Source: Phytoseiulus persimilis (lineage: Eukaryota; Arthropoda; Arachnida; Mesostigmata; Phytoseiidae). Taken from it: a DNA stretch of 64,000 nucleotides. Location: contig CM075102.1 in assembly GCA_037576195.1 (NCBI GenBank), positions 47,550,745-47,614,744 on the forward strand. Reading direction: 5' to 3'. The notes below the pieces were generated by a model. That model saw only the letters and a program-made list of their open reading frames with translations, had not been told where the DNA came from and made no database searches. Both the position numbers and the translations under genes were made by a program. Below, piece by piece: positions 35,502-48,254 of the stretch. Every line of letters begins with the position of its first letter. Within the stretch, counting starts at the first letter, position 1.

Positions 35502-35769
35502 CAATTTACACCTCCTCGTCCATGAAGGGAGATGGATGAAAGAGTCTCTCGATGATGCTCACCGGATACTTATCTCCAGGACTCTGTCTTTCGATATTGT
35601 TTTTCGCGTTCGTTAGTTTTACGAATCCCAAAGGCTGTTCTTGCCGCGACCCACTTCTGTGTCGCGTAGCCTCAGCTGGCCCCATGGCGCCATGATTGGC
35701 GGGTAAGGTGGGTTTCGACGCCCACGAGTCCTGCCCGGAGTTTATCAGTCCTCCTGGCAATAGGGCATG

Positions 35770-35832
35770 ATTCATCGATGTATCCATCCATATAGGTATA
35801 AATCCATGGATTGATGGATTATGGATGAATGA
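35770..35832. repeat. degenerate ATCC/ATGG tetranucleotide tract
   Basis: ATCC units followed by ATGG and ATGA units, so the tract partly folds back on itself. It lies inside the 18-bp repeat pair. Confidence 0.55.
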
Positions 35833-35833
35833 T

Positions 35834-35890
35834 GCCTGAATTTCCAAGCTCCAATGATGATTAATGGATAGTGCCCAAACTTCCGAGCTC
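35834..35890 (-). repeat. two inverted copies of the 18-bp repeat
   Basis: Units at 35834-35851 and 35873-35890 are 39 bp apart on the minus strand. Together with 35484-35501 they frame a ~330-bp interval. Confidence 0.6.
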
Positions 35891-36310
35891 TATTTATCAT
35901 TATCAGGCTAGAAATGCAAATGTGTGGTACCTCGTTGCTCGTGGAATGGATACCAACTGAAGTTTCAACCTCATGTTCTGTTCTCAAATTCTGCTGGTGT
36001 TGAGCCGAATCGATCCGGAAAATTCTGGAAGTTCGCGAATTCACGAAGAGGCCTCGCTTTTATATTGGTTCTTGACAGATCTCCATTTGACCGCCTGTGA
36101 CCTTAATTTGTTGCGCCCATCTATCAATGCCCGAGTCGCCAAAAGTTTCAAGATTGATACATCTTAAATGTGTAACTTGGATGAGTTCGGCAACTACAGC
36201 CCGAGGAACCTCGATCCTCGAGAATCGTCATGAATGACCGTGTTATTCAAAGGTGAAACGACTCAGAGGAGCCTGGCATCGTGGAAAATAGGCGTCGGCT
36301 CAGGTCAGCT

Positions 36311-36803
36311 TCAAGATCCCTTCCCGTGAAGAGTCAAATTAGACAGTGCATGTGCGATTCCTTGGAAGGCTAAATCCGAAATTTCTAAAAAAGAATTCCT
36401 GAATCGAGTGGGGTATTTGGGTCTTTCAGAGCCTGGTGAGCAGATCATGGGGATCAGTTGAGATTCGAACCACCAGAGTTCGCGGGCCTGCAAAGTCCGA
36501 AGCCAAACTGCGAAATCATGAAGTCGATTTTCAACTGACAATATTCTGCTGAAGCGCACTTGTGGATCTGTTGGACATAAGAACCGAACGAATATCTGTC
36601 ACTCTACCTGCTAAATTTTCCACTACGTTCCTGGATTTTTTTATGCTCGCGGATGCGCTCATCATCGATGGCCATTGACTCTGGGGAACGAGCTCGCTCG
36701 AAATGAGTGAGGTCTCTGCCAGTGCTCCCTCAGGAGTTTGTTCGGGTGGAATCACCGCGGTAGTATTGAAGTTCGCGGTCACAATCTTCGTCGCCTGACT
36801 CAC
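36311..36803 (-). pseudogene. coding-like segment with a frame change, unrecognised
   Basis: On the minus strand one frame is open from 36803 to 36531 and a second from 36559 to 36311. Both look protein-like and abut, with the change falling near 36535-36559. The first part is Ala/Ser/Thr-rich and then holds a helix-like stretch; the second contains Trp-Trp-Phe and Pro-rich loops. Intron signals in the overlap would leave under 40 nt, so a frameshift is more likely than splicing. The composition resembles retroelement gag regions, but I cannot name a family. A promoter-like tRNA fragment seen here is explained by this frame and was rejected. Confidence 0.2.
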
Positions 36804-36826
36804 ACGAGTCGCCCTTCACAGTACGG

Positions 36827-37072
36827 TTGGCTCGCTTGGAGCAGGAATTCGACCTCGAGTTGAACTTGAGTTACGTTCGAGAGGTTCTGAAGTGGATCGA
36901 GGTTCCCCACTCGGAAGCTCTCGCTATTTCAGACGATTGTTTTTCTCAATCAAAAGCTCATCATTCGCGTCATCCCAGCCGCGCTCTTGAGCAGTGCCGA
37001 ATCGATTTCGAACTAAGTTTCCGTTCTCTCGAGGAAGAAGCGGTGGGGAGTCCCCCCTTTAGCGATGCGTAG
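36827..37072 (+). CDS. short coding-like frame, unrecognised
   Basis: An 81-codon frame that is Leu/Glu-rich with heptad-like spacing at its start (helix-prone) and ends in TAG. It is preceded by an acceptor-like CGCCCTTCACAG about 10 bp upstream. The matching upstream exon would contain a stop, so no gene model is offered. Confidence 0.15.
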   Translation: MARLEQEFDLELNLSYVREVLKWIEVPHSEALAISDDCFSQSKAHHSRHPSRALEQCRIDFELSFRSLEEEAVGSPPFSDA

Positions 37073-37229
37073 CGTGAAAAAGCAGTTGTTGAGTGAGTGC
37101 AATGTCACGCATTGCTCAGCGATCAGCAGAGGCGTTCATCGCTGAGGACTCCGCCGGGCTCGAAAACGTGCAGCGCGACGGCGAGTTCCGTCGGACCAAA
37201 TGCGAAATTTCGCCATTCGAAGCAGCTCG

Positions 37230-37410
37230 ATAGATCGGTGTATACCCTGGATGCCCAAAAATCGAGCCAGAAATGCATGAAGCCGAAAAATCGAGCCCGA
37301 AAAGCATGAAGCCGAAAGGCATGAAGTTGAAGAGCGTGAAGCCGAAAACCTCCTCTCCCAACAACGGAGCGGTCGGGACTGGCTTAGCGGGGAGGAATTG
37401 CACCTTCGTT
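37230..37410 (+). repeat. inverted duplication, plus arm (15-bp tandem array with unique flank)
   Basis: This arm holds several imperfect copies of a 15-bp unit, AAGCATGAAGCCGAA (37257-37349), and then a unique stretch. The unique stretch begins with AACCTCCTCTCCCAAC (37348-37392). The same order occurs in opposite orientation at 37693-37900. In one reading frame the array encodes Lys-Pro-Lys-Ser-Met repeats, in another Glu-Lys-His-Glu-Ala repeats. The unique flank keeps the reading Gly-Thr-Gly-Leu-Ala-Gly in both arms, so the ancestor may have been coding. Confidence 0.8.
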
Positions 37411-37692
37411 ATGCTCAGCTTACCTACTTCTTCTGCCTCGCTGAAGTCCTCGCTGTTCCGCATCTACGGTGCCTAGTTCGAACTGAGCAAAGGTGTAGCT
37501 GCTACAGGAAGCAATCTGCTGAGCGCGAATATTGAAGTTTCCGAGGTCAACTCGCTAGAACTGAAGAGGAATCTTCACCTCCAGCTCCAGTACTATTCGC
37601 AGAATACGCTGTTACAACACCTTGTTCTTTCCCACCGAAGAGGGAAACCCGGCGTCGAAACACTGATTCTTCGCAGCAGGTGCGTGTCATCC

Positions 37693-37900
37693 AAATGAGT
37701 CTCACAAAGGTACAGATCGACGAAACGATACAGAAACCCCATCCCGCCAAACCAGTCCCGAACACTCCGCCGTTGGGAGAGGAGGTTTCCGGCTTCATGC
37801 TTTTCGGCTTCATGCTTTTCGGGCTCGATTTTTCGGGTTCGATTTTTCGGCTTCATGCGTTTCGGGTTCGAATTTTCGGCTTGTCGGACCCTAACCCGAT
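37693..37900 (-). repeat. inverted duplication, minus arm
   Basis: Reverse-oriented partner of 37230-37410. Tandem 15-bp units run from 37790 to 37881, and the unique flank runs from 37744 to 37789 and on to 37693. Relative to this arm the plus arm lacks about seven codons after the shared Gly-Leu-Ala-Gly. After the gap both arms read Cys-Thr-Phe-Val. Confidence 0.8.
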
Positions 37901-38838
37901 AGATCAAGAGTGATCTGACTTGATCAGGCGGAAATCGGCATGGCGATCTCCAACGTACACTGTCTCTCCTGATCCAAATCTCAGACAAACAAGGCATTGG
38001 AGACCATCGATTCAGGTATGATTTTGTCACCATTCCAGTTCCGATCCGATTCGGCTTTACTGTCTCAGCGAGTCTCTTCCTCAAGTGGAGTATGTGATCG
38101 AGTCTTGCTGGGTGCCATCGAACATCCGCCAAGAGCTCAGTTCGAAATTCGTCCACGCGGTATCCCAGCTCCGCTCATCGACAGCAGTCGCGCTGACGAA
38201 ACCGTTTCTCATCATCAACAGTTTCCGAACGGAAATATTCCGCAATGGAGGTGATGAGGACGAGCCCCGATCCGACTTGTTAGCCGCTCTGTCTCCCCAG
38301 GCAACGGAAGGCAATTGAAACCCCTGCGACCGATTTTTGATTTGCTGGAATCTGATCTCCCGGCGGCGATCGAGCGCAGATTGAAATTAAACCGATCTCC
38401 CCTTGGCTGTAATCTAGTAAGCTCGTCGTCTCAGCTCGAACGTCTGCAGTTTCACTCCTCCCAGCAGTCCTCTGTACCAACGTCCATTGTTACCGATGCC
38501 CAGTATGGATCCTGCACCGCTAATATCCCGGAAATAAAGTGCTTCGGCAAGTTCGAACTCGCTGACACGACATGAAACGCAAGAAACTCGCGATACGGAA
38601 CTCCGGTTCATTCAGATTCGATGCAACGGAGGGCGGATTCACGACGAGGAGCGAGCCCTCCAAAATAGCGAGTTTTCGCTATCGCAAGCTCGGAACACAG
38701 TTGTGGATCCTCCATCGCTCCCCACATACTTCAGCATCCCCTTCAGCAAACGCAATGTGGATGGGTGGGTAATGAAAGTCCAACACCTGCTGTTGCCTGA
38801 GCCTAGTAGAATGAGAAGAATCAACATCAGAAAGTTTT

Positions 38839-38852
38839 GTACAAGCTTGTAC
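38839..38852. repeat. 14-bp perfect palindrome
   Basis: GTACAAGCTTGTAC, followed within 20 bp by two more GTAC words and an (ACA)n run at 38865-38878. Confidence 0.7.
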
Positions 38853-41800
38853 GAAGGAGTACGTACAACAACAACAACGGCAGCAGGTGCTCGCGGTGGA
38901 AAATATCGCTCGACGGCTCCCTCGTTCTCCTGGTTATTCCTCTGCTCGCCTTTTCAACAAACAGCGATGCGGACTCGGGAAGAGCCAACTGACTCTGTTT
39001 GGATGAATCAGCAAGCATGCGTGCGTTCGTGCGCGTGCTCGCGATCGGAGCATTTGCTCGCTACCTCTCCGCCTCAATCGATTGCGCTCGTCGTGTAACC
39101 GGCAACTGGAAAGCCGGGTCGCGAGCTAGGCAGCCGGCAACCGATACTCGATTCCTGAGAAAGGAGCCGAGAGCAAATGCTCCGAACCCATCAGGGCTCG
39201 ACCTATATTCGTTATTACCGGAATCGAGCCACGAGCACTCACAGGGCAGGTTCGTACACTTTTTCTTCTTGAAGAGAAAACTTGGGAAACATGTTCCGAA
39301 TCCCGAGAAATGGCAACTCCCAGACACAGTTATGGACTTGCTCCCTGCGACGACGGTCGAGGGGAGAAGGTTAACCCGACTTGATTACGACAAGGATGCC
39401 CACAGTCGTGGGTCGCAGGAACTAATTCCGCGAAATTCATGCTACACCTAGCTCGAGATTTGGCGCCTCAGCAAAAAGGGTCGCCGCCCGCCTCACAAAG
39501 CGATGAACATTGCAACAGCTGAACACAGCGGTTTGCGTTTGCAAATGTTCGTTGATCGTCCTCGGTGGGGAAGTCTGCATCTCGAGCGGGAACAAGGGAG
39601 CGCCGTCGGTGGAAGCGGTCCGCCGTTTCCCGCCGCGATTCCTCCACCGGGAACCCGCGAAAACGCTCGATTTCGATATAGAAGATCTTGCCTTGATAAT
39701 CCTCCAATGTATTTCCACCCGAGTACATCTTTTCAGCACATTTCCTCCGATTTTCTCTCCGACAACGGACTCCGAATCCATACCCGGTCATAATCATGAA
39801 TCATAACAATGATCGAATAATAACCTGGTCATCGAGGGCGATTCCTGTTGAGAAAGAAGAGAGGATTCTTCAATAGACGACCGGGCATTAATTTGAGGCT
39901 CCGCGCCGTCTGTTCTTCTTCTCAACGATCGCTTAACGGCTCTTGTCGCTTTGAGCAGTTTTTATCCGGCCTGGACCGCGGGAAAGTCAAGAAATGTTTC
40001 GTCCACAACGCTCACAACCAGAGATATTTTGAATGACGGATTCTAAACGTACCTACTTCGGTCGGAGGCTGTACTGCATGACGACTGTGATGACACTCAG
40101 AGTGCTCACATGTTCTGTTTCGAGCGGGATAGCACGCCGGATGGACCAGCGGGTCGACGAGAAATACGATTTTTATCCCCGTCGGCTCGGAGGCGTTGGT
40201 TATTATGGCCCAGATACTTCTACTTCGGTGGTCCCCGTTGAGACTCTGTTTGACTGGAACCAATCCTACGTTTGTCGTTCTTCGTTCTGAAGCTCAACAT
40301 ACTCTTCAGATCACATATCATCGTGCTGTTGCCATTGCACCGCTACACCGTTCAAGGAGCGTTTTCACATCTTCTCATCTCATTCCTGATTTTCTAGGAC
40401 TGCTCGACGATTGTTGAAGGATCTCTTCGCGGCTCGTATGTCGACGTTTCTGGGGAGTGATGCTGGAGGCAGGGGATCCTCTCCTATGAGGTTCTAATTA
40501 CCAGACAGGAAGAATTTATGAACGATATCAGGATCAAGGAGCGTAGCCCTCCGATAAAGGGATCAGAGTTCATGCCAACGGCACTCTCAAGGTCAACGCG
40601 AGTTCTGTCGATTGGAAACAGGTCGAGAGTGACTTCTAACGCTATTCACCAGTTCGTCACACCGGCTCTGCATGCCGTGGTGAAATAGCAGCCCAGTCAT
40701 GACTCTTCGCATTAACGGACGAGGTGCTACGTAAACTCTCATGTCCAACTCGCTGTGTGTGTTTGACAACACAGCGTATTCTGGAGATTCTGCATCTTCC
40801 GAACATAATTCCACCTCTCGTTGCAATGGCCGGCTCGAGCTGAGTTTTTCGACGTCTGCCTCGAACAGGGTGGGAGCCATGGAAACCATCACAGAAGAGT
40901 CGGCCGAGGCCGTGATTCGAACTGGCGGCCTCGCAGTCAATGATGCAATGCAGTGGTCCTGCTGACTTTGCACAAGTTTGAGATCACGCCTCCGAGCACC
41001 CCGCTATCATCGCTTGCACATCACAGAATATGTTAATCTCCGGGTGCATCTAAAAAAAGGGTCATCGAGCCTTGCTACAAGGAAGTTTGATTCCTGAATA
41101 CTCGAAGTTGCAGATATTAAAAGAACTGCGTGGTCCCCGAAACATGCAGCGATAAACGTGAACGGGTCACGACCAGACCTGTGGTACCGTCTTACGGAAT
41201 GCGCAATGTTGCTGTAATACCGTGGAAATGATTTCCGTCACGCGTTAATACAAGCGATATTCCGTAATACGGGAACAGAGGTCTAGCCAGGACCCCAGAG
41301 CGGGAGGAGGGAAATTCTCCATCCCAACCCTGGGAACAAGTCAGAATTCGCAAGTTCTCTAAGAGAGGCCGGAAGTTTGTCGTCGAATGTCTCGATAGAT
41401 TCAGCAAGGGAGTGAGGGCGGGAGAGCGGGATGGAAGGGCGGTTTTGAGTCAAAGTTCCTGCAGTCCTCTACCTTGCCGTTAGATAGCCGGAAAGTCCCT
41501 CACGTCAGCGGGCGATATGGCAGCCTGGAAGCTTGGACCGTGAGCTGGAACAAATCTCAGTCAAGGCGGAAGGATGCACTTCTCAAAGTCGTCGAAGTGT
41601 CCAATGCAGCGAAAATACCTCCTCCGGCTATGGAAATCATCTCATGATTGTTGGTTGAAATAGAGTAAGATCTTATTCGTGGCGAAGAAAGACGCGGGGA
41701 AGAAAGAAGCAAACCGGGATGGTCGACAGAGGATCTAAAAATGTTGGGCTCGTGGGCAAGCCTCATTGAACGTTCGGGGGAGGGCAAAGTGCGCACTCGT

Positions 41801-44800
41801 TTTGAGGTTGACCTCGATGTTTTGCAGCGAAGATGGCCTGCTCTTGTTAGGTTAGGGATGGCGTTATCTGAGCATGCTCTGCCCGAGTATACTACTCCTT
41901 CAGCGACTCACAAACATTTCAAAATGCTCGAGGAATTCGGAGAATTCTGTTTTGCCACTCAGAAAAGACATACGGAGAGGTAGGAGAAAGTGTGAGACGG
42001 GAAGAGGAAAAGACTTGAGCGCGCAGAGCGCAGCAGCGCGTCACCGCGTAATGCCTTGTTCTTTGTAGGATAATCGTTCTCTCCCAAAGGCATCATTTGC
42101 TTAAGTACAGAGGGAAACATTCCATGTTGATGCTCCGCCGGAAAATTCTCCCACTCGCTCTACCGCATGCCACCCTGCTTGCCTGTTCGTCCCCTCAATG
42201 CCGCTCCATAAAAACGTAAACAACCGCATCATTTCCATCCGTGGCTCACGCAAGGTAGAATCCCCATGAGAATCACTTATACCGAGTCACCGCGAGGCGG
42301 ATACACATATATAGAGCTCCAACTTCCTAGTTCCATACCTCTTCCCTCACCAGATCATTCAACGTTGCGATCGCTTGGCTCCTTGTTACTTCTCTCCTCT
42401 CTCGAACCCCGAGAATCTGGAGAGCTTCGGAGAGCACTGAGTACCAACTATCGTCAGGTATCAGCGACCTTCCATAGATAACGGCGCTCTTCTCGCGCTT
42501 ATCATAGGTTCCTCTCGACAGACTCTAGCGAACCTCGGGATCGTTTCTGGGCCGACTCGGGGCTTTGGGTACCCATCCGTGGGACTTGTTCCAGAGCACT
42601 GGCGCCCAACTTCCTCACGAGTGTTTCCCTGGGTGTTGATTCGATCCAAACACACGGAACGGTTCGAGCTATCGTGTCATCAGGCAGAAGTTATGTTTAC
42701 AACGATGACCTAATCAAGCTTATCAGTGAATCACGTCATCAATCTGATTCGAAGACTCAACCAAGCAGCAGGGTAATCTAATTTCAGATTTGACAGAATC
42801 CTCATGAGTTCTTCTTGGGAGACTGAGGGAGAGTCCACCGATACGATTGGTTCATTCGCTCCGAAATTCCCCCTCTGGACGAATGTGGATCGGTCGCGGC
42901 TCTCGGGGAATCCAAGAGTTTACCGCGAGAAGTCATGAATACCCCACAATCAACAAGAAGATGGGACAGAGTCGAGTGTTTCGCTTTCAACAGCGCAAAA
43001 ACAGATTTCCAATGACTTTCCCTATCTGCTCTCCGAGTCACTAGTTCGGGAAAGCAGCTCGGGAGTGGGCTCCCGCTCGAGCTGAAATCCGACCTACTGT
43101 AATGCTCGGCTCCCGCCAGAGCGACAGAGGGTGGGTGAACTCAAGTTTGGCCTTGTTGTGGCGAAAATAATGGAAGCCGAGTGAGTTTCTTCCCGGTCTG
43201 AATAGTCTAGGTAGGAGAGGGGCTGGTCCAGCTACGAGAGAAAACGTTGGGTCGTGCACGGTGCCGCATCTTTGAGTCGAACTGAGGGATTCGTCGCTGC
43301 CGCAGAACTCGCAGCACAGCGCAATGTTGAGCTCGGCCCCTGTCGTGCAAGATTATTCTTGGGTCGTCGGAACAGTATGGTCAGGACGGACGGCAACCGA
43401 TTGTTGTTCCCATGACAGACACCAGCAGGGCAGTGGGACCGCGGTCTGTTCGAAGTTCGATCTGCGGTCCCCAAAAGCGGAAGAATTGCGTACACTTCAT
43501 TCACTTCTGAAATGTTGGATGCTCCATTTTTCAGAACTCTCCGTCGGCAGAGCTTATCGTCTGAACCCTCCAGGTCGAGCTTCGATGATGCCTCAATATC
43601 GGAGACACTCGAGATCTTGATCGCTATGACAGTGATTAATTCAGACACTATACAGGAGAGACGCTGTTTCCGATCTTTTGTAGGTTGCCGCTACTCAATC
43701 AGTAACCCAAAACCAAAGCGACTCGTGTCACACTGTGGCCATTAGTCGAATGCGGGCCGCGGAGAAACTCGGTGCTTGTAACGCAAGTCTAATTATAACC
43801 AGCTGTTTCAAATGAACTCAGCTCATCAGAGCGAACGGTGGCTCCGAGCGCTCTTGCTGCTGTAACTTGCGTCCCCGCGTCAGCCAAAGTGAAAGCTGTC
43901 AGGGTTATTTCATTTACTCGTGCAACTTGAACAATTTGTCGGGCACCGTTGTACGATCGCCGTCAGCCCACTGAGATGACTGCTCCCGATTCAAGCCACT
44001 CACATCTACCCGAGACGCCGAGGAGGGATCACTTTGTTCCATTTCCGACGAGAAGTGTTCTGGTTGTGTCGACGCCAAGAGCCTGCCAGCATGAGTGGAA
44101 CACGTGACTTACATTTTTCGGCTTGTATCCTCTTTCGAGGCGTCTGAGCGAGATTACAGTCACTACGTCCAGGACAATCCAAGGTCCTTCTTTCACCACA
44201 ACGCTCATTGTTCCTCCTCTATAGCTCGACATTTATAGTTGGATTAACGGGAAGGAAGGGGGAAGACAGAGCGAGAAAGATCGCCTCACAGAACAACAAC
44301 AGGCTCGCAAGGGCGAGCATCAGCCCATGATCGCCTTAGTAGAACACTCGACAAAAAGCTCTGCCGAATAGGCGAAACTGGCGTATTTTCGCCGTTGCCT
44401 TCCTCCTTCAGACGGCGGGCAGCTGGCCGATGCGATGCAAACTAACTCCCCGGTCTGTCAAATGTCTTTGCCCAGTGCTGAAGCTATGGAACCTGCATCC
44501 CATCGAACCCTGAGGCGGTCATTCTCATCCCGGCGCTACGTGACAACGCCCCTGCAGCAGTTGTTTCCGATTGGGATCTCATGAGAATTTGATTCGTATG
44601 TTCCATCCGACGCTCATGAACACAAGAGTGGACGGGTGACAACTACAACGTCATTATGACGTTAGATAGATATCGAAAACACTCTTTCGCAACCCCTCTG
44701 AAGAACCTTCCAACTTCTTGAGTACTATTTTATTCCCTCCATCCCTCCATAACGGACCAGTAGTGAGGGATCGACAGTTGTACACCGATCACCATTCGGT

Positions 44801-46876
44801 TCCCTGCTTTTTCCTCAGTGTTTGCTCCATTTCATCGAGCGATCGTGCTTCCGGTCGCCCCGGGGCAAAACCCTCCAAGCGGGAGCGGCAGTCCCTCGGC
44901 TTCACTTCCTCGGATAATTCCGTCGGAACCATCTTCGGAAGATGCTAGGTCACAAGCCGCGCGATGGAGCTCAGCCGACTCGAGATCTCATCGCTTCGAC
45001 TGCATCTGGTGGAACCAGAACCGCTCACTCTGAGTCTGTTTCTTTTCGTTCCCATGGATGGTTGAATAAATTAATGTCTCATCGTCGTCTTACGTCTTGC
45101 TCCCTCTCCACGGACGGAGACGAGATGGGAGGAGGGCCGCCTGCGTAACGATTGGGAAATCATCGAACCGGCTCCAGATATTCAGATTTTCCCTCTTCTC
45201 CTAGGCGGGTCGCGGGATGATTCAAATCCTCAGAGTAGACGGCAGCGAAGACGGCGGAAGCCGAGCAGGAATTCTCATGCATATGCAGTCAAACAGAGAT
45301 TTCGAACCAATCGGAAAACGTCGAAGAAAGAGATCCGTGGGGAGGGAGGGGGGACGAATTAAATGTATTCGAGCCCGGTATCAATGGGTCGCTGGTCGAG
45401 TGGATGAATTCATGTATGAATGCTCGAGCAAGATCGGATGTCTAAAACAGTAGCCCCACACCCATGCCTACGTATCCCAACAATGGACGGACAGGGAATC
45501 TCTAATGATTCTCGCCACCATCGGGACACCGTAGCGTTATCAATGAGGATGTGTATCTCTCCTCTCAATCGTAAACACGACTGCAGCAGCGCCATCTGGA
45601 TTACCGAGAAGCTACTAAGAATTACAGTGCAACCGACGCTGAGCGATAACATCTTTGGATCCAGAGTTCCGGCGGTACACACCGGGGCGGCGTTTCCCGC
45701 TCCCGACTCTCCCCAACACAAGCTTCACTTCGTTGGAGGAAGAAATAACGAGGTTGCAAGCACAAAGTGAGGAGCCGGGGGACATCCAGCTCCCGAAGGC
45801 GATCCAAGCGACTCAGTAGCTAGAATGAGGGAAATATCAACAAACAGTGTGGTTCCACCCCACATTACCCGTTAGTCCGTTTCCACTTTATTAGCACTCC
45901 ACCCGGAATCTGCCATCGTAAGGGGAAGGCAAAGAGAGAATCGAAAGCTCCAGATAAGGAACCATTCATTTATGAGATTTCTGGCTCAAGATTACGAGAG
46001 TGCTCCCGATCAAGCTGCATTCCTGAATGAGGCTCCAAAGTCCTTCGTCATGACGCAAACTAAGTTTTGATGAAATGGGATAATCTTGACGTCCCGTTAC
46101 CGAGTTCCGGCTTCTCTCTCTTCGTCACCGTCCCCAAATGCTAACAGTCGATGATACAGATGCTCAAAAACGCAAGCCCCGGTCTGCATCGACGTGGCCA
46201 CGCACGTTAGCTCTTCCGTTTCGTGTTCTCTCGGTCAGAGGTCATCATTCTCAATCCTGACGGAAATCCAGTTCGAATCAGGATATCATGGATCGATGGA
46301 CTCGTGTGTGTTGTCATTCTAGTTGCACTGTTCATCGTCTGACTTCATTATGGAACTACAGGCTTATGAGCAAGTGAGTGAAGAGCCCCTGCGTAACGGA
46401 GCCAACATCCGAAATTCTCTGGAAATATTATCGGCTCTGCCATCATGCGACGACTCATCTTGAATTCTAAGAGCGTTCAATTCTGTAAATGGGTTTTTCT
46501 ACATGAAGTATTCAGCTTTCATATGGGTTAGTGCGCCGTCCCCCGATACGAGTCAGGTGGGTGATCTAGGACACTCAGAGGATCGCCGTGATGTTGATTC
46601 GATGGTCGCAGATTCCCGATAACCACCATCCTCGACTGAGCTCGAGGTGACTGGGGCACCAGCATCGGAAAACGATTAAACCACTGCCTCCGTCTATGCA
46701 ACGGCGACCCGCGGTTTCGAGATTGAGGAGGAGACGCTTGTAGGAACGGCAAACTTATTAGCCTCAATTCTCCCATCATAAGAGAGGTGAATCATGACAT
46801 TTCGATTTTGTGACCGTTTTGCAGCTTGGAATAATATCGTGGAATTCCTCTGGGGGTGCCTGGCAGGATCCGCCAC

Positions 46877-46897
46877 ATGCAACGCGTTGCGTTGCAT
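46877..46897. repeat. short perfect hairpin
   Basis: The arms ATGCAACGC and GCGTTGCAT flank a GTT loop, giving nine uninterrupted base pairs. Confidence 0.7.
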
Positions 46898-48049
46898 CTG
46901 GCTCACTACATCGCGAAAAAAGAGAGGGTTTCGGCTGTGAGCACCTCCAATGATTCTTCCTTGAGCCCGACATCGCGCCACCGACGTGACTGAAAACTGT
47001 CCCACTGGACGGCATAAAATAGTCGTTTCGACTATATTGCTTCCGACGCCACTTTGGCACGCCGCTGCTTGGCTTGCGGCTCGGATGCGTTTCTTTTATA
47101 TATGTCCGTCCCTTTTCCAATCTCTTTCTTTATTTTCTATTTTTTGGGGCAGTAAACGTGCGGACAACTTGTCGGTTGGATATTCGCGATAATGTGTGTC
47201 TTCTCGAGACGCGTGGGCTGATCGGCAGTCGTTGAAGCTTGTTCTGTTATCAAGCACGGCGGAATCTTCTCGAATGTATCGGCTGTGGATACTTCTGTTG
47301 GGTTATCGTCGAACCGCCGCTGCTGTGCTCACGCTGCTCCTCCTTTTGAAGCTGTGTGAAAATCTACGGTCGGCCGAAGTCAGTGGGATCGAGCCGCTCC
47401 TAACTTCATTGAGACGGAAAATTCGACGAAAGCTGATGTTTTCCGAGAGTAGTAAATCTCCGCGTGGACGTCAAAGCCAGTCTATTCGTAAAATACTCGG
47501 CTTGACCCAGAAGCTAGCGCCATCGTGACAGATTTGTGCTTCATCGTAGAGCTGAGCTGAGTCTCTCACGCTCAAGACGGGGATATTTACGATCAAAGAC
47601 TTCATCATGTGGGCGGCAAGGATAACCGACCAGCTTGATATCTGTTGCTAGGATGGCTCCACACATCAGAGGGCCGAGCCTGTCCATTAGAAATACATTT
47701 TCGGGTGTCGTGATTCGTGGTGCTTGCATCGCGCAAAGAATCAAGCCGAGAAACGCTGCTCTGACTCGATAGGGATTTCCTTTTTCGAGATCCGAGTGAA
47801 AAAAAGAGTCCGAATGGCGGGAAACACAGAGTGGTAAGACTCGATTGGGCCACTGAGGTTCTCACCGGAGCTTTTAGGAGGCAATGGCGAATACGCGCTC
47901 GCATTCTGATACGACTTCGCAGTCACTTCGTGTTTCGTTGACGATCCATGAGCTTGCGCCTCGAGTACATGTCTGAGTTTGCCAGACGGCTGCTCAGGAG
48001 GGGACAACTCCCCGCCGCCGTGTGGTTCGCTCCGAATCCAGATATCAGC

Positions 48050-48057
48050 TATAAAAG
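48050..48057 (+). promoter_or_regulatory. candidate TATA box upstream of the 48-kb gene
   Basis: TATAAAAG in the context CAGCTATAAAAGTG is a strong match to the TATA consensus. The nearest ATG downstream is at 48112 (a 48-codon frame). The three-exon gene model starts 630 bp further on, so the link requires a 5' leader or additional upstream exons. Confidence 0.3.
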
Positions 48058-48254
48058 TGAAAAGCCTTGTTATGAGATGCCTACTGCCTACTCTTTACCT
48101 TGATATCGTCGATGGAGGGAGGATCGGCTGAGATCGTGGCAACCAGATACTCGGAACAGGGCCCGTGCTCCCTCCATCCGCTGCTCGACAGCGATCAGTT
48201 TACTTGCTCCCAAGCGGCTATCAAACAGGGCACCTGTGCCTCTGCATACGAAAC

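Larger units (their letters stand above)
38320..48040. other. no gene recognised
   Basis: Frames such as 40593-40973 (-) and 43232-43648 (-) reach 126-138 codons and look partly protein-like, but they have no supported start, stop or splice pattern. A short 4-bp-period tract lies at 39015-39051, a 14-bp palindrome at 38839 and a 9-bp hairpin at 46877. I see no repeats shared with the SINE or MITE. Confidence 0.3.

Noticed and set aside
36450-36524. Minus-strand tRNA-like sequence with A-box-like and B-box-like words about 42 bp apart
   Set aside because: The acceptor and T stems do not pair, and the region is better explained as part of a coding-like minus-strand frame.
40913-40969. Second minus-strand tRNA-like fragment (TGATTCGAACT plus a partial A box)
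   Set aside because: Only the B-box word is good. There are no stems, no body shared with the SINE and no target-site duplication.
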